Positions 30,801-38,771 of a stretch of 40,381 nt of DNA are shown piece by piece (the stretch's first letter is position 1; every line of letters starts with the position of its first letter). The notes below the pieces were generated by a model, which saw nothing but the letters and a program-made list of their open reading frames with translations, was not told where the DNA came from and ran no database searches. This DNA comes from an uncultured Bacteroidales bacterium (lineage in GTDB: Bacteria > Bacteroidota > Bacteroidia > Bacteroidales > UBA3663). The stretch is from assembly GCA_905235375.1 (NCBI GenBank), contig CAJOLH010000055.1, positions 1-40,381 of the forward strand, written 5' to 3'. The position numbers and the translations under genes were made by a program.

Positions 30801-31834
30801 TCGTTCATTCCCTCGTCCATCTACATCATGGCAACATCGAGGTAGCTGACAATCCCTCGTGCAAGGGAACGCGATTCACCGTAATGCTGCCTGCCGACGA
30901 GAAGGCTTACGCACAGTACGAGAAACTCATCACCTCAACCGAAGCCTCTGCCGAAGCCCCCTTGCCAACGGCAATCAATCCCGTCACCATCCTCCACGAC
31001 TCGCTGCTGGAGAGCCAGGAGGCCGACAATGCAAAGACCGACAAAGCCCACGGTCTGCGCATCCTGGTGGTGGACGATGACTTCGAGGTGCGCTCCTACC
31101 TCGTGCACGAACTTGGCACACGCTACCGCGTCACCGCCTGCGCCAACGGTCGCGAAGCCCTCGAAATCCTGTTGGCACAACCCGATGCCTTCTCGCTCGT
31201 CGTCACCGACCTCATGATGCCCGAAGTCGATGGCATACAGCTCTGTATGCGCATCCGAAGCAATGTCCAGCTCAACTTCCTCCCCATCATCCTCGTCACT
31301 GCCAAGACGAGCGACGAGGACCGCTTGGCAAGCCTCGAAGTCGGCGCCAACGCCTTTATCTCGAAGCCCTTCAACGTCGAGATTCTCCTCAAGACCGTCC
31401 AAAACCTCCTTGAGCAGCAGCGCCGCCTGCGCAGCTCCTTCAGCGGAACACAGAATCCCGCCGACAAGGTCGATACGCCCCAGCTCCTCTCGCCCGACGA
31501 GCGTCTGCTGCAACGTGTCCTCAAGGTCATCAACGAGCATCTGAGCGACACATCCCTGACGGGTGAGAAAGTGGCCGAAGAAGTCGGGCTCAGTCGCGTC
31601 CACCTTTACCGCAAGCTCAAGGAACTCACCAACCAGTCGCCTCGCAACTACATCCGCAACATCCGCCTCATCAAGGCCGCCGAGCTCCTCTCGCAGAAGA
31701 AGATGTCCATTGCCGAAGTGGCGTACAAGGTAGGCTTCGCCTCTCACGACAACTTCTCCGCCCTCTTCAAGGAGATGTACGGCATGACTCCCAAGGAATA
31801 CAACGAGCAGCACTACACCCAATCCGACTCATAA
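27821..31834 (+). CDS. Hybrid two-component system regulator of the xylan locus
   Basis: This 1,337-residue protein combines a sensor kinase and a transcription factor. It has an N-terminal export signal (about 10-29), periplasmic beta-propeller repeats to about 650 (ETIWIATEDGLCRF, GLLWVGTDNGGLF), a Y_Y_Y-type sandwich to about 753, and one membrane helix at 756-781. Next come HisKA with IAHEFRTP (His813), an ATPase domain (NLLTNAIKF, DTGIGI), a receiver with ILVVDDD and TDLMMPE (Asp1130), and an AraC-type HTH at about 1230-1330. All phosphotransfer residues are present. Family members bind oligosaccharides in the propeller and activate adjacent polysaccharide loci. It diverges from the xus operon, so xylo-oligosaccharide is the likely signal. 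It ends in a strong terminator. Confidence 0.95.
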   Translation: MMTRLMPLTHLRYCSILVIFALTAPSWANVNLLFTTDDNLSNSLINEIKEGADETIWIATEDGLCRFDGSQFITYRNDPANPHSLQSDFVRTLCTDDDGHVMVGTVSGVQMYRPQTDDFTTLIIDSAQHIGPGNISDLCKLSNGDFMATGNITFTIHLDADGQPHALANPLTPHATMSYRCCEDYAGNVWVIKFDAGMYRLDNQGNVSVLPISDNIKSFTSLGLGPDGKIYAGGELRGLYRFEAGSNNFEEVSSATDNYTVHELRTIPGTQQMYVCTDGDGIFIYDCLQGTMSPCEFDNAQIDSRTQKVHSVAVSRNGDVWMALYQKGVFVISHNAVDFHYYGPHSQHYNTVGDRCITSLLRDHEGLLWVGTDNGGLFCLDAKGQTRRHFPCTSDPWSIPSAIMNIYEDRQHRLWVGSYRQGAGIVNRSSGTFRNVPFATSRNPVSNVYDFAEDKRGTLWAASMGQGLLRYDEKQGIFVLQETTPSCDWSGALCYDPLLDALYLGTYDGLVIYHPADPNREVEHFFSTIIIYSITRCSATEISLCTNIGLIMFNTQTHDSQTYTSQNGLPSNNVFASQTDGEGNLWVSCGTSLAKFNMQQRSFSIYTIQDGLQSGEFYKNAAMRDDDGTLWFGGTMGITWFKPHEITHQTQYCTPRVVRLSAAQNNILPDKDGVYNISNQDNSFTLELATRPILLTRSVIYRYSMDHDAWQTLPPAMNLVSFSHISSGSHIFRFQTEQEGITSEVQTISIFIERPWYLAWWAVILWLAILAVIIWLIWQLLSRRTAERRLKIEKERENAINDAKLQFFMNIAHEFRTPMTLVVSPLQKLMKRNNTPEDQQAYELINRNANRVLALVNQLMDLRKIDKSQMKLQCHLQSPVSLLQSLCYSVLDLTEARNLTLSYSNSIDPSTLLWIDEEALTKIILNLLTNAIKFTPKGGKIEVSSLISDNMLCIEVTDTGIGIAPSERKEIFTRFYQVHQSGSTSLGTGIGLNLVHSLVHLHHGNIEVADNPSCKGTRFTVMLPADEKAYAQYEKLITSTEASAEAPLPTAINPVTILHDSLLESQEADNAKTDKAHGLRILVVDDDFEVRSYLVHELGTRYRVTACANGREALEILLAQPDAFSLVVTDLMMPEVDGIQLCMRIRSNVQLNFLPIILVTAKTSDEDRLASLEVGANAFISKPFNVEILLKTVQNLLEQQRRLRSSFSGTQNPADKVDTPQLLSPDERLLQRVLKVINEHLSDTSLTGEKVAEEVGLSRVHLYRKLKELTNQSPRNYIRNIRLIKAAELLSQKKMSIAEVAYKVGFASHDNFSALFKEMYGMTPKEYNEQHYTQSDS

Positions 31835-31835
31835 G

Positions 31836-31863
31836 AAAGGGCAGCCATTTTGGGCTGCCCTTT
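31836..31863. terminator. Bidirectional terminator hairpin between convergent genes
   Basis: AAAGGGCAGCC and GGCTGCCCTTT form a perfect 11-bp stem with a 6-base loop, two bases after the regulator stop codon. The A and T ends let it work in both directions, serving the GH3 gene too. Confidence 0.85.
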
Positions 31864-31908
31864 CCCGTTTCTGTCAGCGCCCTTCCTGACTGCCCTCTTG
31901 TTTCCGTC

Positions 31909-31928
31909 GGCAGCCAAGTTTGGCTGCC
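31909..31928. terminator. Second hairpin sharing GGCAGCC with the first
   Basis: GGCAGCC-AAGTTT-GGCTGCC lies five bases past the GH3 stop codon. It has no T-run, so it may protect the 3' end of the GH3 mRNA rather than terminate. Confidence 0.5.
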
Positions 31929-31932
31929 ATCG

Positions 31933-34506
31933 TCACAGCGTCACATCCAGGCACTTCAGATCCCTGCCGTCCGAGCTCGTCCCATAGAACACCTCATACT
32001 GCCCAGGCAGGACGCGCATCGTGTTCGTCGATGGGTCGAACGTCTCGAACGTCTCATCATCGATCGGGATGCTCACGCGTGTGCTCTCGCCAGCCTTGAG
32101 CGTCACGCGCTTGAAGCCTCGCAGTGCCCGCACTGGCCCTCCCTGGTCATCCACGCGGCGCACATAGAGCTGCACCACTTCGGTGCCTGCGCACGCGCCC
32201 GTATTAGTAATAGGTATCTCCACGGCACTCCGTCCGACCATCTCCGCCACGCCCACGCTGAATGAAGTGTAGCTCAGTCCGAAGCCGAAGGGGAACAACG
32301 GCGTCTCAGTCATGTAGCGATAGGTGCGTCCTTTCATCGAATAGTCCTTGAAGTCGGGCAGCTGCGACACACTGCGATAGAACGTCACAGGCAGTTTGCC
32401 CGAAGGGTTCACCTTGCCATAGAGCACCTCGGCTATCGCCTCACCACCCCTTTCGCCCGGATACCATGCCTGCACAATGGCATCGCACGACTCCGTCTCC
32501 GGTTCGAGAGCGATGCACGAACCCGAGAAGTTCACCAGCACCACGCGCTTGCCTGCTTCGTGCAACTTCTGGAGAAACCTGCGCTGTACCGCCGGCAGCT
32601 CGATGTCCGTGCGGTCGCCGCCCTTGAAGCCCGACAGGTTCACGGGCATCTCCTCACCCTCCAAGCGAGCCGAAATGCCACCAGCGAAGACCACGGTCTC
32701 GATGCCCTTCAGGCGTGCGATGAGGGCATCATAATTGACGTCATCCTCGCGTCCGATATCCACCCGAAGGTTGGCGTTCCAGTTCTCCACCTGTGCATAG
32801 CGTATCTCGATACTGTACTCCTCGCCCGCCTTGGCGTCGATGAGGGTGCGCGTGTCGGTGGTACGCCAGGTGTATTGGCGGTTCTTCGACTCTCCGTTCA
32901 CCAGCACCTCGAAGTACGAGCAGCCCTCCACATCGAGCAGCACCTGGCAGGTCTGCTTCGGGCGGAACACGGTCTCATACAGTCCTGAGAATTCGGTGAG
33001 GTTCACGCCGGGGGCAAATGCATAGTTGCCGTAGGTGGTTACGTTGATCGGCCTTGTGTGCTGGCGTGTAGCCACAGCGTCACCCTTCCGATCACGGTTA
33101 TTCCAGAACGTGCCACGGAAGCCCGTCTTGCCGTCGATGCTGCACTGGTCGTAGAACGACACCAGTTCCTTCTCGTTCACCAGGTCGCAGCCCTTGAAGC
33201 TCACCACGCCCTTCTTGCCCACCTGCATCTGGATACCCTCCAGCAGTGTCGTGGTCTGGTTGGGTGTGCCGTTGTAGTTGCCCCACATCAGCACCTCATC
33301 ATCGGCATTCGGGCCAATCACGGCCACTTTCTTACCTTTCTGCAAAGGCAGCACGTTGCCACGGTTCTGCAGCAGCACAATGGTCTGCCGAGCCATGTCG
33401 AGCGCCGTCTGCTGGTGCTTCTTGCAGTTAAGTATCTCAGGGCCTAACTTCGACCACGAAACGAGCTCCGGGTCGTCCATCTCTCCCAGTTCGAAGCGAC
33501 CTTCCAGCAGGCGCACGATGTGCTTGTTCACATCCTCCTCGGTAATCAGTCCGTTGGCCACCGCCTCGGGGATGCTGCGATAGGCGTAGTTGTAGCCGCA
33601 CTCCACATCCGTACCCGCCAGCGAACCATGGGCAGCCGCCAACGTGGCATTGCTCGAACTCTTGTGGCTCGTCCAGAAGTCCGACACAGCACCGCAGTCC
33701 GACACCACCATGTACTTGAAGCCCCAGTCGTCGCGCAGTATCTTCTGCAGCAGGCGCTGGTTGCCGCAGCACGGCTCGTCGTCCCAGCGCTGGTAGGCGC
33801 ACATCACCTCGCGCACGTCACCCTTCTGCACACATGCCTTGAAGGCAGGCATATAGGTCTCCCACAGGTCGCGTGGCGACAGGCCAATGATGTTGTCCTC
33901 GTGGCGCGACCACTCCGGACCACTGTGTATGGCATAATGCTTGGCGCAGGCATAGAGCTTGCGGTATTTAGTGTCCGAAGGGCCCTGCAGACCTTTCACC
34001 ACCTGCACGCCCATACGCGAAGTAAGATAAGGATCCTCGCCGTAGGTCTCCTGACCGCGCCCCCAACGCGGGTCGCGGAAGATATTTACGTTGGGTGTCC
34101 ACACCGACAGGCTGTGGAAGCGCTGGTCCTCGTGCCCATCGCTGAGCCACTTGTTGTAGGCGGCGCGTCCTTCGTCGCTCACCTCGTCGAAGACGGCATA
34201 GACCAGCTCGTCGTTGAACGAAGCCGCCATGCCGATGGGTTCGGGATAGACGGTCACGTTGCCCATGTTGGCGATGCCATGCAGGGCCTCGCTCCACCAG
34301 TTGAACTTTTTGATGCCCAGTCGCGGAATAGCATCCGACACGTCGAGCATCAGTGTTGCCTTCTCCTCCAGCGTCAGCCTGCCCAGCAGGTCCTCCGCAC
34401 GTTCCCGTGGCGACAATTCGGGATTCTGATAGGGCAGCATCTCCTGTGCCGAAGCACCCGCAGAGAGCATCGCCATCGTCACTACAATCGATAGAATCTT
34501 TTTCAT
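31933..34506 (-). CDS. GH3 beta-xylosidase-like enzyme with inserted PA14 domain
   Basis: The 857-residue secreted protein (signal peptide to about residue 20, SAGASAQ) has GH3 domains: FNWWSEALHG, the KHYAIHSGPEW loop and YMVVSDCGAV with nucleophile Asp270. After the GH3 C-terminal domain starts (about 390, VAVIGPNADD), a PA14 domain is inserted at about 460-586 (GFRGTFWNN, NWNANLRVDIG). A fibronectin-III-like end follows (FGFGLSYTSF, VQLYVRR). The WWSEALHG type with PA14 matches Bacteroidota beta-xylosidases such as Xyl3A, which release xylose from xylo-oligosaccharides. Beta-glucosidase activity cannot be excluded. It lies 141 bp downstream of the double GH43 gene and is probably cotranscribed with it. 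Confidence 0.9.
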   Translation of the reverse strand: MKKILSIVVTMAMLSAGASAQEMLPYQNPELSPRERAEDLLGRLTLEEKATLMLDVSDAIPRLGIKKFNWWSEALHGIANMGNVTVYPEPIGMAASFNDELVYAVFDEVSDEGRAAYNKWLSDGHEDQRFHSLSVWTPNVNIFRDPRWGRGQETYGEDPYLTSRMGVQVVKGLQGPSDTKYRKLYACAKHYAIHSGPEWSRHEDNIIGLSPRDLWETYMPAFKACVQKGDVREVMCAYQRWDDEPCCGNQRLLQKILRDDWGFKYMVVSDCGAVSDFWTSHKSSSNATLAAAHGSLAGTDVECGYNYAYRSIPEAVANGLITEEDVNKHIVRLLEGRFELGEMDDPELVSWSKLGPEILNCKKHQQTALDMARQTIVLLQNRGNVLPLQKGKKVAVIGPNADDEVLMWGNYNGTPNQTTTLLEGIQMQVGKKGVVSFKGCDLVNEKELVSFYDQCSIDGKTGFRGTFWNNRDRKGDAVATRQHTRPINVTTYGNYAFAPGVNLTEFSGLYETVFRPKQTCQVLLDVEGCSYFEVLVNGESKNRQYTWRTTDTRTLIDAKAGEEYSIEIRYAQVENWNANLRVDIGREDDVNYDALIARLKGIETVVFAGGISARLEGEEMPVNLSGFKGGDRTDIELPAVQRRFLQKLHEAGKRVVLVNFSGSCIALEPETESCDAIVQAWYPGERGGEAIAEVLYGKVNPSGKLPVTFYRSVSQLPDFKDYSMKGRTYRYMTETPLFPFGFGLSYTSFSVGVAEMVGRSAVEIPITNTGACAGTEVVQLYVRRVDDQGGPVRALRGFKRVTLKAGESTRVSIPIDDETFETFDPSTNTMRVLPGQYEVFYGTSSDGRDLKCLDVTL

Positions 34507-34528
34507 AATGGTTTCTTGTTTATTTTTT

Positions 34529-34636
34529 ATAGCTATTATAGTTGCTATAGCTCCTATAGCCCCTATAGCTGCTATTCCGGCTATCCAAGCTATCCCAGCT
34601 ATTCCGGCTATCTCAGCTATTCCAGCTATCCCCGCC
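34529..34636. repeat. Twelve imperfect 9-bp tandem repeats between the double GH43 and GH3 genes
   Basis: Units follow ATnCCnGCT, from ATAGCTATT at the left to ATCCCCGCC at the right, and fill most of the 141-bp spacer. GCTAT recurs in almost all. In the direction of transcription the repeat is downstream of the double GH43 stop and ends about 22 bp before the GH3 start. Confidence 0.8.
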
Positions 34637-34647
34637 TTCTGCGCTTC

Positions 34648-37272
34648 TCACTCCATCCTCCACCAGTCAAGGAGCATCAGTTCGACATTCTTCTCGCCAT
34701 GGAAGACGAAGTAGAGGTCATGCACGCCTGTTGCCTTGGCAAGTCTTGCCGTAAGCGTCCTGAAGTGCGTCAGACTGCCCGATTGGCCTGCACGGAGGGT
34801 GCCCAGTAGCTCGCCATCCTCACGGTCGATACGCACCTCGATGGTCGAACCGGGCATTGCTGCCAGGTGGTAGCTCAATCGCTTGGCTCCCGTGCCGAAA
34901 TCCACGCCCGCCAGTCGGATGTACTCGCCGTCGTTCACGTCGGTCACCAGCAGGTTGCCATCGGCCTGCTTCATGGTCTTCAGGCCGTAGCCCCACGCCA
35001 TCGTCTCGGCCTCCACACGTCGGAAGGGATTGAATGGCTCGATCTGCTCCAGCACGTTGTCCATCCAATAGGGCACCTTCTGGATGCTGCCATCGGCGTT
35101 GTAGTGCATCTCGGCTGCCGACACGCTGCGCTGCTCATGGTGGACGAAGGTCTTCAGGTGCATAAGGTCGTAGTTCAGTCCGAAGATGTACGACTTCCCC
35201 TTGTAGTCGATGATGCCCGGGTGATTGCCGCGCGTACGCCAGGTGCGGTCCATGATGTGCCCCATCGAACGCCACGGGCCTGTCGGCGCATCGCTCATGG
35301 CATAGCCGATGCCCTCGGGGCAGCAAGTCGAGGCGAAGGCAAGGTACCAATGCTCGCCATGCTTGTAGAGCCAGGGGCCCTCCTGGTAGTGGTCGATGTG
35401 GTAGTCGAGCTTGTGTATCTCGCTCTTCAGCGAAATCATGTCCTCATTGAGCAATGCCCAGTAGGTATTCGGGTTGCCCCAATAAAGGTAGGCCTGTCCG
35501 TCGTCATCAATCCAAACGGTCGGGTCGATGTCGTACCAGTGTTCCTTCTGCCACACCAGCGGTTCGCCCAGCGGATCGGTGAAGGGGCCGTAGGGAGAGT
35601 CAGCCACCAGCACGCTGATGCCGTGACCATGTATGGGACAGTACATATAGAACTTGCCGTTCCTCTCCACCACCTGTTCTGCCCAGGCTCCGTTGTCGTT
35701 GTCGTACCACTTGAAGTCCTTCAGCGAAGCCACGGCGCCGTGGTCGGTCCAGTTCACCATGTCGGTCGAAGTGTAGAGCAGCCAGTCCTTCATCATAAAG
35801 CCGTCGGCACCATCCTCGTCGTGCGTCGTGTAGAGGAATATCGTGTCGTTATAGACCATCGGTGCGGGGTCAGCAGTGTATTTGGTCTGGATGAGCGGCA
35901 TGTTGACGTGCGTATTGAATTTCCACCAGTCCAGGTCGAACAGTTCGCCATCACCCCCACGGAACAGCAGGTAGAGGTCGTGTACGCCCGTAGCCTTGCC
36001 CGTCACGGGTGCCTTGATCATCATGTTGTCGTTGTTGACGGGAATGCTGGCGATGGCCCTGCCGTCCATCCTGTCGAGGTAGAAGTCTATCGTGCCCTCG
36101 CTCTTGAAGTTCAGCATCTCCATGCACACCATCGTAGCCGGCACGTCGCCGAAATCCACATTGCGCAGTCTGATCCAATCGCCATTGTGTATCGAAGTGA
36201 CATAGTGACGATCACCTGCCAGCCTATCTACCTTCACGCCCCAGCTCTGCGCCATCGTCTCGGCCTGCACCACCTCGTAAGGGTTGAGCGTAGCCAAAGG
36301 CTTCACGCCCTCTTTCGTGAAGGGAATGAAGGGGAACGAACCATCGGCATTGAACGCAAACTCCTCGATGCACGTTGCCCTGCGGAAGCCACCGCCGTTG
36401 GGCAGGGCACCATTGTGGTAGAACATATAGTCGTGCCCTCGGAAGGTAATGTTGCCGCCATGTATCGTAAAGCTGTTCTCGGCCTCGTCCATGATCCTGC
36501 CGCGATAGGTCCACGGGCCATCCACGGTGGGAGCCGTCGAATAGGCCATGTGCTCGGGCACGCCGCCTGCTGCATACACGGCATAATAGGTGCCGCCACG
36601 CTTGGTCACCCACGGAGCCTCCTCGTACTGTGTCATCATCCTGTTCTGGCCTATCGACCAGTCCATCTTCGACTGCAGTTCGCCGAAGCACGCCGGGTCA
36701 CTGTACCCGGGCACCTCGCGGTATCCGTTCGCAAACGACTTCATGTCCTCGTTCAGCCGACCGTACCAGAAGCCTTTGTTGCCCCAGAAGAGGTAGGGCG
36801 TGCCATCATCGTCGATGAAGACCGTCGGGTCGATGAATCCGAAACCCACAGCCAGGGGTTCGCCCAGCGCATCCTCGAAGGGACCCTGCGGCTGGTCGGC
36901 TACAGCCACGGCCAGCGCATTCTCACCCTCTGCCGTGTTGCAGCACACATACCAGTACCACTTGCCGTTCCTTTCCACCGCCTGCGCCGCCCACGCCTGA
37001 TTGCCCTGCTGCGCCCATTCGAAAGTCGCCGTGCTTACAGGGGCTCCCAAGTAAGTCCAGTTCACCATGTCCGATGTCGAGAAGAGCAGCCAGTCCTTCA
37101 TCTTGAAGTAGGTGGCATCATCCTCGTCATGATCCACAAACAGATAGACCTGATCCCCATGCACGTATGGCGCCGGGTCGGGTGTATAGACCGTTCCTAT
37201 CACCGGGTTCTGCGCCTGCATGAAACCTGCGCCCAGCAGCATCGCCAATGCCATCAAAACAGTTTTTATCAT
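34648..37272 (-). CDS. Double GH43-CBM6 enzyme (GH43-CBM6-GH43-CBM6)
   Basis: The frame is open to 37383, but that part lies in an inverted-repeat element and gives a poor N-terminus. ATG 37272 gives MIKTVLMALAMLLGAGFMQAQ, a signal peptide, so I use it (874 residues). First GH43 (about 22-325): Asp32 (YTPDPAP), Asp148 (FIDPTVF), Glu218 (YEEAPW). First CBM6-like module: about 330-455 (VVQAETMAQSWG). Second GH43 (about 458-740): Asp468 (YTADPAP), Asp583 (DIDPTVW), Glu631 (YQEGPW). Second CBM6 from about 748 (RVEAETMAWGYG). Both halves keep all catalytic residues and align throughout, so the gene came from an internal duplication. Likely substrates are xylo- or arabinoxylo-oligosaccharides. Confidence 0.9.
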   Translation of the reverse strand: MIKTVLMALAMLLGAGFMQAQNPVIGTVYTPDPAPYVHGDQVYLFVDHDEDDATYFKMKDWLLFSTSDMVNWTYLGAPVSTATFEWAQQGNQAWAAQAVERNGKWYWYVCCNTAEGENALAVAVADQPQGPFEDALGEPLAVGFGFIDPTVFIDDDGTPYLFWGNKGFWYGRLNEDMKSFANGYREVPGYSDPACFGELQSKMDWSIGQNRMMTQYEEAPWVTKRGGTYYAVYAAGGVPEHMAYSTAPTVDGPWTYRGRIMDEAENSFTIHGGNITFRGHDYMFYHNGALPNGGGFRRATCIEEFAFNADGSFPFIPFTKEGVKPLATLNPYEVVQAETMAQSWGVKVDRLAGDRHYVTSIHNGDWIRLRNVDFGDVPATMVCMEMLNFKSEGTIDFYLDRMDGRAIASIPVNNDNMMIKAPVTGKATGVHDLYLLFRGGDGELFDLDWWKFNTHVNMPLIQTKYTADPAPMVYNDTIFLYTTHDEDGADGFMMKDWLLYTSTDMVNWTDHGAVASLKDFKWYDNDNGAWAEQVVERNGKFYMYCPIHGHGISVLVADSPYGPFTDPLGEPLVWQKEHWYDIDPTVWIDDDGQAYLYWGNPNTYWALLNEDMISLKSEIHKLDYHIDHYQEGPWLYKHGEHWYLAFASTCCPEGIGYAMSDAPTGPWRSMGHIMDRTWRTRGNHPGIIDYKGKSYIFGLNYDLMHLKTFVHHEQRSVSAAEMHYNADGSIQKVPYWMDNVLEQIEPFNPFRRVEAETMAWGYGLKTMKQADGNLLVTDVNDGEYIRLAGVDFGTGAKRLSYHLAAMPGSTIEVRIDREDGELLGTLRAGQSGSLTHFRTLTARLAKATGVHDLYFVFHGEKNVELMLLDWWRME

Positions 37273-37304
37273 AACCTTATATTTGTATATATCATCCTTG
37301 TTTA

Positions 37305-37447
37305 GGGTCGCTTCGCTCAAAATTATAAGAAAATTGATTATAAAAATTATCAAAAGAAGGTGTTCTAAATAAGCCATTACCAATATCGACCCGTTTTTCT
37401 TATAATTTTTTGATTTAATTTTTTGAGAATTTTGAGCGAAGCGACCC
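37305..37447. mobile_element. MITE-like inverted-repeat element, 143 bp
   Basis: The ends are perfect 20-bp inverted repeats (37305-37324 and 37428-37447; GGGTCGCTTCGCTC followed by AAAATT at the left). A second, overlapping pair of 15-bp arms lies inside (AAAATTATAAGAAAA at 37319-37333 and its complement at 37395-37409). CCTTGTT stands just outside both ends (37296-37302 and 37448-37454), as expected for a target duplication. There is no coding capacity. It sits in the 5' leader of the double GH43 gene and would fold into a long RNA hairpin. It could instead be a native regulatory hairpin. Confidence 0.55.
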
Positions 37448-37494
37448 CCTTGTTATTATCCGCTTTTGCTTTCGATTGGTCGAAATGCTCGCTG

Positions 37495-37525
37495 CAAATA
37501 TAATGACAATTTTCCTATTCTCCAA
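37495..37525 (-). promoter_or_regulatory. Promoter of the double GH43 / GH3 operon
   Basis: Minus-strand -7 box TATATTTG (37495-37502) and TTG (37523-37525), 20 bp apart. Transcription from here gives a leader of about 215 bases that includes the inverted-repeat element. Bases down to 37471 match the gpmI and GH43-GH8 promoters. Confidence 0.75.
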
Positions 37526-37546
37526 CATTATTTGCATAAAAAAGCA

Positions 37547-37561
37547 GAAATGTAACATTTC
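37547..37561. promoter_or_regulatory. Candidate operator GAAATGT-A-ACATTTC
   Basis: A 15-bp palindrome 22 bp upstream of the -33 box of the double GH43 promoter. It resembles the inverted repeat at 27725-27760, including the preceding A-run and GC. The rest of the gap to 37707 is AT-rich; I see no convincing -7 box for the plus-strand AAA+ gene, only AGGAG at 37691-37695 before its start. Confidence 0.4.
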
Positions 37562-37707
37562 ACCCGTGTATTTGGTTTAATTTCGAAAAAAACAAAATTT
37601 TGTGGAGAATTTTCGTTATTTGATGATAGAAAATGTTTACAAATTGCCTCAATTTGCATAATAGTATGGAAGACATACCATAAAAAAGAAAGGAGATTGG
37701 AGAAAGA

Positions 37708-38643
37708 ATGAAAAAGAAAAACCCCGAAAAGGAATGGCTCGAAATCCTGATTGACGACAAGACGAACGAGACAAAGCAGCCCGAGCAAAAGAGTGCCCGT
37801 GGATTTGGAGATGTGGCTGGAATGGAGAATCTGAAGCAGATGGTGACCGAAGGGTTCATCAATGTACTGAACAACCGCGAGTGTGCCAAGGCGTACGGCA
37901 TTACGCCACCCAGCATACTCTTCTACGGCCCCGCCGGATGCGGCAAGACCTACTTTGCCGAGAAGATTGCCGAGGAGGCAGGCATCAACTTCATCGAGGT
38001 GGCACCCGACGACCTGGCCTCGACGCTCGTGCACGGTTCGCAGGAGAAAATCGGTGAGCTGTTCCGCGAGGCAGAGGAGAAGGCACCGACACTGATCTTC
38101 TTCGACGAGTTCGATGCCCTGGTACCGCAACGCACCAACGATGACCGCAGCTGCCAGAACGGCGAGACCAACGAATTCCTGTGCATGCTGAACAACGCTG
38201 CCGAGAAGGGAGTCTATGTGCTGGCTGCCACCAACCATCCCGAACGCATCGACAGGGCAGTGCTCCGCACCGGACGCATCGACGAGATCATCTACATCGA
38301 CATGCCTGATGAGGAGGCACGCAAGAGCCTGTTCCGCCTGCTGCTGTCGAAAGTGCCCGTGGCCGATGACATCGACTACCAGAAGTTGGCCTCAATGTCG
38401 GGAGGTTACAACTGCAGCGACATCAGCTACATCGTGAAGTTGGCTTCGCGCAAGATGTTCAACGAGAGCATCCGCGAGAAGGACAAGCCCTTCAAGGTCA
38501 TCACCCAGGACCTGCTCGAAGCGTCCATCGCCAGCAAGTCGCCCTCGGTCACCAGCCGCGACCTACGCGAGTTTGAACGCTTGCGTGGCGAGTTCTCGCC
38601 GAAGGATGTCGCTCAAAAACGTGTGGCAATCGGATTCCACTAA
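37708..38643 (+). CDS. AAA+ ATPase, 311 residues
   Basis: One classic AAA module of the FtsH/Cdc48/proteasome-ATPase type: Walker A GPAGCGKT (74-81), Walker B LIFFDEFD (129-136), sensor 1 AATNH (173-177), arginine fingers in LRTGRIDE (Arg187, Arg190), and the helical lid with GGYNCSDI. The ATPase should be active and form a ring. It has a short charged N-terminus (about 30 residues) and no membrane helix, protease or other effector domain, so it would work with partner proteins. AGGAG lies 12 bases before ATG 37708. The next two genes encode small YbjN-like proteins, the obvious candidate partners. Its cellular role is unknown to me. Confidence 0.9.
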   Translation: MKKKNPEKEWLEILIDDKTNETKQPEQKSARGFGDVAGMENLKQMVTEGFINVLNNRECAKAYGITPPSILFYGPAGCGKTYFAEKIAEEAGINFIEVAPDDLASTLVHGSQEKIGELFREAEEKAPTLIFFDEFDALVPQRTNDDRSCQNGETNEFLCMLNNAAEKGVYVLAATNHPERIDRAVLRTGRIDEIIYIDMPDEEARKSLFRLLLSKVPVADDIDYQKLASMSGGYNCSDISYIVKLASRKMFNESIREKDKPFKVITQDLLEASIASKSPSVTSRDLREFERLRGEFSPKDVAQKRVAIGFH

Positions 38644-38651
38644 GGGATTCA

Positions 38652-38675
38652 AAGGGGATTCTAACGGATCCCCTT
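38652..38675 (+). terminator. Hairpin after the AAA+ gene
   Basis: AAGGGGATTC-TAAC-GGATCCCCTT forms a 10-bp stem with one G-T pair and a 4-base loop, eight bases after the stop. The T-run is weak (TTCTCT), so read-through into the next gene is possible. Confidence 0.6.
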
Positions 38676-38717
38676 CTCTACAAGACGAAAGTAACGTCCC
38701 TTAATACCCAAATATCT

Positions 38718-38750
38718 ATAAATAAACCATAAATAAACCATAAATAAACT
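38718..38750. repeat. Three 11-bp direct repeats upstream of the acidic YbjN-like gene
   Basis: ATAAATAAACC, ATAAATAAACC and ATAAATAAACT stand in tandem, ending 21 bases before ATG 38772. They could be an A-rich ribosome-loading region or a protein-binding site. A -7-like TAATTTTG at 38755-38762 lies too close to the ATG for a normal leader. Confidence 0.65.
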
Positions 38751-38771
38751 ATAATAATTTTGGAATAGACT

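Noticed and set aside
34508..34809. Two plus-strand frames rich in Ile-Pro-Ala or Ser-Tyr triplets
   Set aside because: They are translations of the 9-bp repeat and run on into the antisense of the double GH43 gene.
37273..37383. Longer start for the double GH43 protein
   Set aside because: The extra 37 residues come from the inverted-repeat element; ATG 37272 begins a normal signal peptide.
38755..38762. TAATTTTG as a -7 box for the acidic YbjN-like gene
   Set aside because: It would leave a leader of only a few bases and has no TTG at the right distance.
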